Shown here piece by piece: positions 5,783 through 8,421 of a stretch of DNA of 8,421 nucleotides (position 1 is its first letter; the number at the start of each line of letters is the position of its first letter). The translations under genes were made by a program, and so were the position numbers. This stretch comes from an uncultured Bacillaceae bacterium. Its GTDB lineage: Bacteria; Bacillota; Bacilli; Bacillales; Caldibacillaceae. Below the pieces are notes generated by a model. It did not search any database. It saw only the letters and a program-made list of their open reading frames with translations, and was not told the DNA's origin. The DNA lies in contig CALGAD010000024.1 in the NCBI GenBank assembly GCA_937951955.1, positions 1 through 8,421 of the forward strand, read 5' to 3'.

Positions 5783-7138
5783 TTAATTGGCATGGATTGG
5801 CAGATTGTTTTTCACTTCTAAAATCGCATCGTGCAATCTTTCTAAAATGTCATTCACTTGCTTTTCATTAATAATTAAAGGCGGTGCAAAGCATACGATA
5901 TCAATTCCTTCATAAGTGACCGGTCGGCAAATCACGCCTCTTTGATGCAATGCCTCAACGACTTTTAATGCGACCTGCAATTTAGGATCAAAGCGTTTGT
6001 TAGTCTTTTGATCTTGTACAAACTCTACTGCGCCAAGGAGACCCAAGCCCCGAACCTCGCCGACAATATTTATTTCTTGTTGAATTTTCTTAAAGCCTTG
6101 TAGGAGAATTTCACCCATTTTCCGGGCATTTTCCACCAAACCTTCCCGCTCGATGATTTCCAGGTTCTTCAAGCCGACAGCCGTCGCCACGGGATGACCG
6201 CTATACGTATAGCCGTGGAATAAAACTCCCGTTGATTTTTCTTTTAATACGTCATGAATATGATCCGCTATGATGACGCCTCCGAGCTGTACGTAACCGC
6301 TTGTAATCCCTTTTGCAAAAGTCATTACATCCGGGGTTACACCGTAATTTTCAATGCCGAACATTTTTCCTGTGCGACCGTATCCAGTAATGACTTCGTC
6401 GGCAATCATTAAAATGCCGTATTCATCACAAACTTGCCGGACTTTTGGGAAATAATCCTTTGGCGGTACTAATACTCCACCTGCGCCCTGTACAGGTTCT
6501 GCGATAAAGGCTGCAATTGTTTCTGGCCCCTCTTTTTCAATTACTTGTCTAAGTGAAGCAATCGCCTCATCGGTTCCGATTTGGTAAGGAGGATCCGCAT
6601 GGTAAACATCTGTCATTAACCGTCCAGCCATATTCCAGAACTCGGGTATTCCTGTTGCACTAGTTGATCCAGCCGCTACACCGTGATAACCGCGCCGCAA
6701 GGCAATTATTTTCTTCCGCTCCGGTTTCCCCTGAATCCGCCAGTAATGACGAACTAACTTGATAGCTGTGTCATTGGATTCCGATCCGCCCGAGGTGAAG
6801 AAAACAGCATTTAGTCCATCCGGTGCAATCGATGCGATCTTTTCAGCTAAGCGAATTGCCGGTACGTGACTGAAAGTGGAAAAAGTTGAGCTAAAGGCAA
6901 GTTTCTTCATTTGTTCCGCTGCCACTTCGGCAAGTTCTTCACGACCATGCCCTACATTCACATTCCAAAGAGAAGACATCGCATCAATGTAAACGCTTCC
7001 GTTTATATCCGTAACATAGACGCCTTCTCCTTTTTCGATAATAACTTTCGGACCGTGCTCCTGTTGTTGCTGGATTGATGATGTCGGGTGAATGAAATGC
7101 TTCTTGTCCAGTTCGATTAGCTCTTTCACATCAACCAT
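5783..7138 (-). CDS. Class III omega-aminotransferase (PLP, probable pyruvate-dependent)
   Basis: This is a PLP enzyme of the class III (fold type I) aminotransferases, moving an amino group from an omega-amine or omega-amino acid to an oxo acid, often pyruvate. In 451 residues it shows SGGSES (116-121, phosphate binding), YHG (151-153, stacks on the cofactor), AEPVQGAGG (213-221), IADEVITGYGRTG (245-257, Asp247 pairs with the pyridine nitrogen), the Schiff-base Lys276 in FAKGITSGY, and HGYTYSGHP (308-316). The C-terminal half has ICRPV, where this family often has a carboxylate-handling Arg. Length is normal. The start is ATG 7138, with GGAGGAGGT at 6 nt. Overall it resembles spuC-like, beta-alanine-pyruvate or taurine-pyruvate enzymes, but substrate cannot be settled from motifs. 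It is first in an operon with an APC permease, driven by a consensus SigA promoter. Confidence 0.94.
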   Translation of the reverse strand: MVDVKELIELDKKHFIHPTSSIQQQQEHGPKVIIEKGEGVYVTDINGSVYIDAMSSLWNVNVGHGREELAEVAAEQMKKLAFSSTFSTFSHVPAIRLAEKIASIAPDGLNAVFFTSGGSESNDTAIKLVRHYWRIQGKPERKKIIALRRGYHGVAAGSTSATGIPEFWNMAGRLMTDVYHADPPYQIGTDEAIASLRQVIEKEGPETIAAFIAEPVQGAGGVLVPPKDYFPKVRQVCDEYGILMIADEVITGYGRTGKMFGIENYGVTPDVMTFAKGITSGYVQLGGVIIADHIHDVLKEKSTGVLFHGYTYSGHPVATAVGLKNLEIIEREGLVENARKMGEILLQGFKKIQQEINIVGEVRGLGLLGAVEFVQDQKTNKRFDPKLQVALKVVEALHQRGVICRPVTYEGIDIVCFAPPLIINEKQVNDILERLHDAILEVKNNLPIHAN

Positions 7139-7189
7139 GTTGTTACCTCCTCCTCATATTTATTAGTATTTTTTGAATATTTTTACCCT

Positions 7190-7218
7190 ATTATATTTAC
7201 AAACTATTATTTTGTCAA
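7190..7218 (-). promoter_or_regulatory. Perfect-consensus SigA promoter of aminotransferase operon
   Basis: On the minus strand TTGACA (7213-7218) and TATAAT (7190-7195) are exact consensus boxes at the ideal 17-nt spacing. Transcription should start near 7183, giving a leader of about 45 nt that ends in the very strong GGAGGAGGT site. Such a strong core promoter suggests either constitutive high expression or control by a repressor. Confidence 0.9.
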
Positions 7219-7240
7219 TTTTAATAATTTTCTCTATAGT
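7212..7240 (+). promoter_or_regulatory. Possible opposing promoter sharing the -35 region
   Basis: On the plus strand TTGTCA (7212-7217) is followed after 17 nt by TATAGT (7235-7240). Each box differs from the SigA consensus by one base. The -35 lies on the same bases as the -35 of the aminotransferase promoter, so the two would exclude each other. No plus-strand gene follows in the next 300 bp, so the product, if any, would be a short untranslated RNA or a relic of a lost divergent gene. Confidence 0.45.
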
Positions 7241-7519
7241 AGAATAATATGGTTTTATTTGGTGGTCACGGGATTGTTTTTGGCAAATAAACATCTTGCC
7301 TGGATGAGGATAATCACAAGTTCTTAACCGAAAATAATTGATCAATCTTCTCTGATTTAAACTGGAGAACAGTAGCTGTGATTAATGTTTTATGAAAGTA
7401 AAATTGAGTTATTCAAAAAACTTTCTTTTCGCAAAATCATCGCTCTATGCTGATATCTGTGTATTTTTAATCCGTACAAAGCAATACGAATAAAATAAAG
7501 TTTATTTACTTATATAAAA
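7241..7519. other. AT-rich intergenic region without a recognisable gene
   Basis: No open frame here has both a start and a ribosome binding site. A short plus-strand frame (7241-7327) could encode a hydrophobic fragment, FYLVVTGLFLANKHLAWM, but has no start. Small dyads are present: the perfect palindrome ATTGATCAAT (7337-7346), and an imperfect 22-bp dyad at 7348-7369 (TTCTC-n3-TTTAAA-n3-GAGAA). They could be operators, but they lie well upstream of the aminotransferase promoter. The size of the gap suggests a lost gene or a small RNA; neither is shown. Confidence 0.4.
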
Positions 7520-7563
7520 AGAGCCTGTCGCTATCGTTCTTTCCCTTTTTAGCAACAGACTCT
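7512..7563 (-). terminator. yueI intrinsic terminator
   Basis: A 14-bp stem pairs 7550-7563 with 7520-7533. On the minus strand it reads AGAGTCTGTTGCTA with TAGCGACAGGCTCT, including two G-U pairs, around a 16-nt loop. It is followed by TTTTTATAT. It begins 3 nt after the yueI stop codon and isolates this gene from the aminotransferase operon. Confidence 0.9.
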
Positions 7564-7566
7564 ACA

Positions 7567-8088
7567 CTATCTGCATTTCTTAAGTTTTTGAAACAATCTC
7601 TTAATGATATTTCTCCTCTTTCTTTTCGTTCTTCCAGGAAGTTTGCGTTTTTTATTTATAAAAAGTTTTTTAAACAATCTTTTCTTCTGGGCCGGGATTG
7701 GCGCTGAATGGGTGGCTTCTTTTTTTACAAAAATTTCTTTTTTCTCAATCGCATAGTTAGTAGCCAATACGAGACCGATATCCGTATCATGAGCTTCATT
7801 TTTCACAATTGTAAAAGGGATATTATTTTTCTTCGCAATTTGAATATAGCGACTCAGGAAATTGTAACGAATAGATCCATTTAATAATAAATGGGCATCA
7901 CGATATTTTTTCATCATCATTGCAATTTCTGGGTAAATCTTCTCTTCGTAAACTTGATCGACAAACAAAGCGATAATTACCCGTTCCCGTAATGTTCCTA
8001 AAAATTTGCGCCGCTCCTCTGGTTTCGTTTCCTTCGGCCCATACATACCCTTTTGTAAATAATCTTCCAAACTAGGCCCCAAACTCAT
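7567..8088 (-). CDS. yueI: YueI family protein (DUF1694) with basic C-terminal tail
   Basis: The first 125 or so residues match the Bacillus YueI/DUF1694 family: SLEDYLQKGMYGPKETKPEE then RRKFLGTLRERVIIAL (26-41), AHLLLNGSIRY (65-75), IPFTIVKNE (90-98) and the hallmark DTDIGLVLATNYA (101-113). The family resembles eL30/eL8-type folds in outline, but its function is not established. The protein has 173 residues, longer than the roughly 130 I recall for B. subtilis YueI. The extra part, about 134-173, is extremely basic (21 Lys or Arg in 40 residues) and holds two similar motifs, KRLFKKLF (136-143) and KRLFQKLK (163-170). The start is ATG 8088, with AGGGGA at about 5 nt. It is monocistronic, with its own terminator. 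The tail may bind RNA, DNA or acidic membrane; this is inference. Confidence 0.88.
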   Translation of the reverse strand: MSLGPSLEDYLQKGMYGPKETKPEERRKFLGTLRERVIIALFVDQVYEEKIYPEIAMMMKKYRDAHLLLNGSIRYNFLSRYIQIAKKNNIPFTIVKNEAHDTDIGLVLATNYAIEKKEIFVKKEATHSAPIPAQKKRLFKKLFINKKRKLPGRTKRKRRNIIKRLFQKLKKCR

Positions 8089-8240
8089 GAACGTCCCCTG
8101 CCTTATTGAGAATTAGTCATTTATAACGTATGGGATTTTTTGAAAAATGTTAGTCTGATGCTGGGGGTAAATATTACAGGAGAAATTTTTTTGATTTATC
8201 ATAATGGATGAGCGAAATCTTTTTCGGAGAGCCTGTGTGT
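8089..8240. other. Leader of yueI; weak promoter only
   Basis: On the minus strand a TATAAA box (8120-8125) is a possible -10, but the sequence 17 nt upstream is only T-rich and no good -35 is seen. No plus-strand gene is evident. A GGGTAAAT string at 8165-8172 resembles the core of the neighbouring 21-bp repeats but is out of phase with them, so it may be a decayed unit or coincidence. Confidence 0.35.
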
Positions 8241-8421
8241 ATTTGTGTCATTTCGTCGGAAACCCGGTTCAATCGCCGGGAAACTTGGATCATTTCTACC
8301 CCGGATTTGGGTCATTTCAGTTGGAATTTGGGTAAATTCAAGCAAAATTTGAGTCATTTCCCCTCATATTTGAGTAAATTCGTTCGTTATTTGAGTAAAT
8401 TACCGCCGAATTTGAGTAAAT
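8241..8421 (+). repeat. 21-bp degenerate tandem repeat array 2, continues past window
   Basis: Units begin at 8241, 8262, 8283, 8305, 8326, 8347, 8368, 8389 and 8410. The last is cut by the window edge. All complete units are 21 bp except the one at 8283, which is 22. The core is ATTTGRGTMAWTTC with 7 variable bases; units alternate between GTAAATTC and GTCATTTC versions. The units nearest the right edge are the cleanest (three share ATTTGAGTAAAT) and those toward yueI are the most decayed, for example 8262, which has become a small GC hairpin (CCCGG/CCGGG). Orientation and period match array 1 at 546-734. No credible protein is encoded and function is unknown. Confidence 0.9.

Noticed and set aside
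7163..7345. Minus-strand frame of 60 codons upstream of the aminotransferase
   Set aside because: It spans the consensus promoter, has low-complexity AT-driven composition, and lacks a ribosome binding site.
7520..7563. Inverted repeat as the end of an insertion sequence
   Set aside because: Position right after the yueI stop, the stem-loop geometry and the following T-run fit an intrinsic terminator; no transposase is present.

Overview
The window looks like chromosomal DNA from a low-to-mid GC Bacillota, most likely a member of the Bacillaceae. The GatA, GatB, GatC and YueI-like proteins follow the Bacillus versions closely in motifs and length. Genes have strong AGGAGG-type ribosome binding sites, and promoters and intrinsic terminators are of classic Bacillus SigA type. 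Every recognisable protein gene is on the minus strand, so the blocks below are listed right to left, in the direction of transcription.

(1) 8421-8089: a degenerate 21-bp tandem repeat array that runs off the right edge, then the leader of a yueI-like (DUF1694) gene. (2) 8088-7567: the yueI-like gene, whose product has an unusual, very basic C-terminal tail, followed by its own terminator at 7520-7563. (3) 7566-7139: a 428-bp AT-rich intergenic region with a perfect-consensus SigA promoter (TTGACA-17-TATAAT). A possible opposing promoter shares its -35 region. (4) 7138-4334: a two-gene operon of a class III omega-aminotransferase and an APC-superfamily permease, ending in a terminator at 4258-4292. 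It is probably an amine or amino-acid uptake and transamination module; the substrate cannot be read from the sequence. (5) 4257-3988: an intergenic region with the gatCAB promoter. (6) 3987-784: gatC-gatA-gatB, the tRNA-dependent amidotransferase that converts Glu-tRNA(Gln) to Gln-tRNA(Gln) (and Asp-tRNA(Asn) to Asn-tRNA(Asn) where needed). The genes are spaced by exactly 12 nt at both junctions and end in a perfect 15-bp terminator. (7) 783-433: the terminator plus a second 21-bp repeat array. (8) 432-1: the 5' part of a YkoP-like gene running off the left edge.

The protein genes are mostly ordinary. The least explained structure is the repeat family. Two arrays, at 546-734 and 8241-8421, share a core of ATTTGRGTMAATTC followed by 7 variable bases. 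They repeat at almost exactly 21 bp (two DNA helical turns), lie in the same orientation, and each sits upstream of a minus-strand gene. The core has inverted ATTT/AAAT ends. I know of no named family for it. Other points worth a look are the YueI tail, the shared -35 region upstream of the aminotransferase operon, and non-ATG or revised starts for gatC, gatB and the permease.
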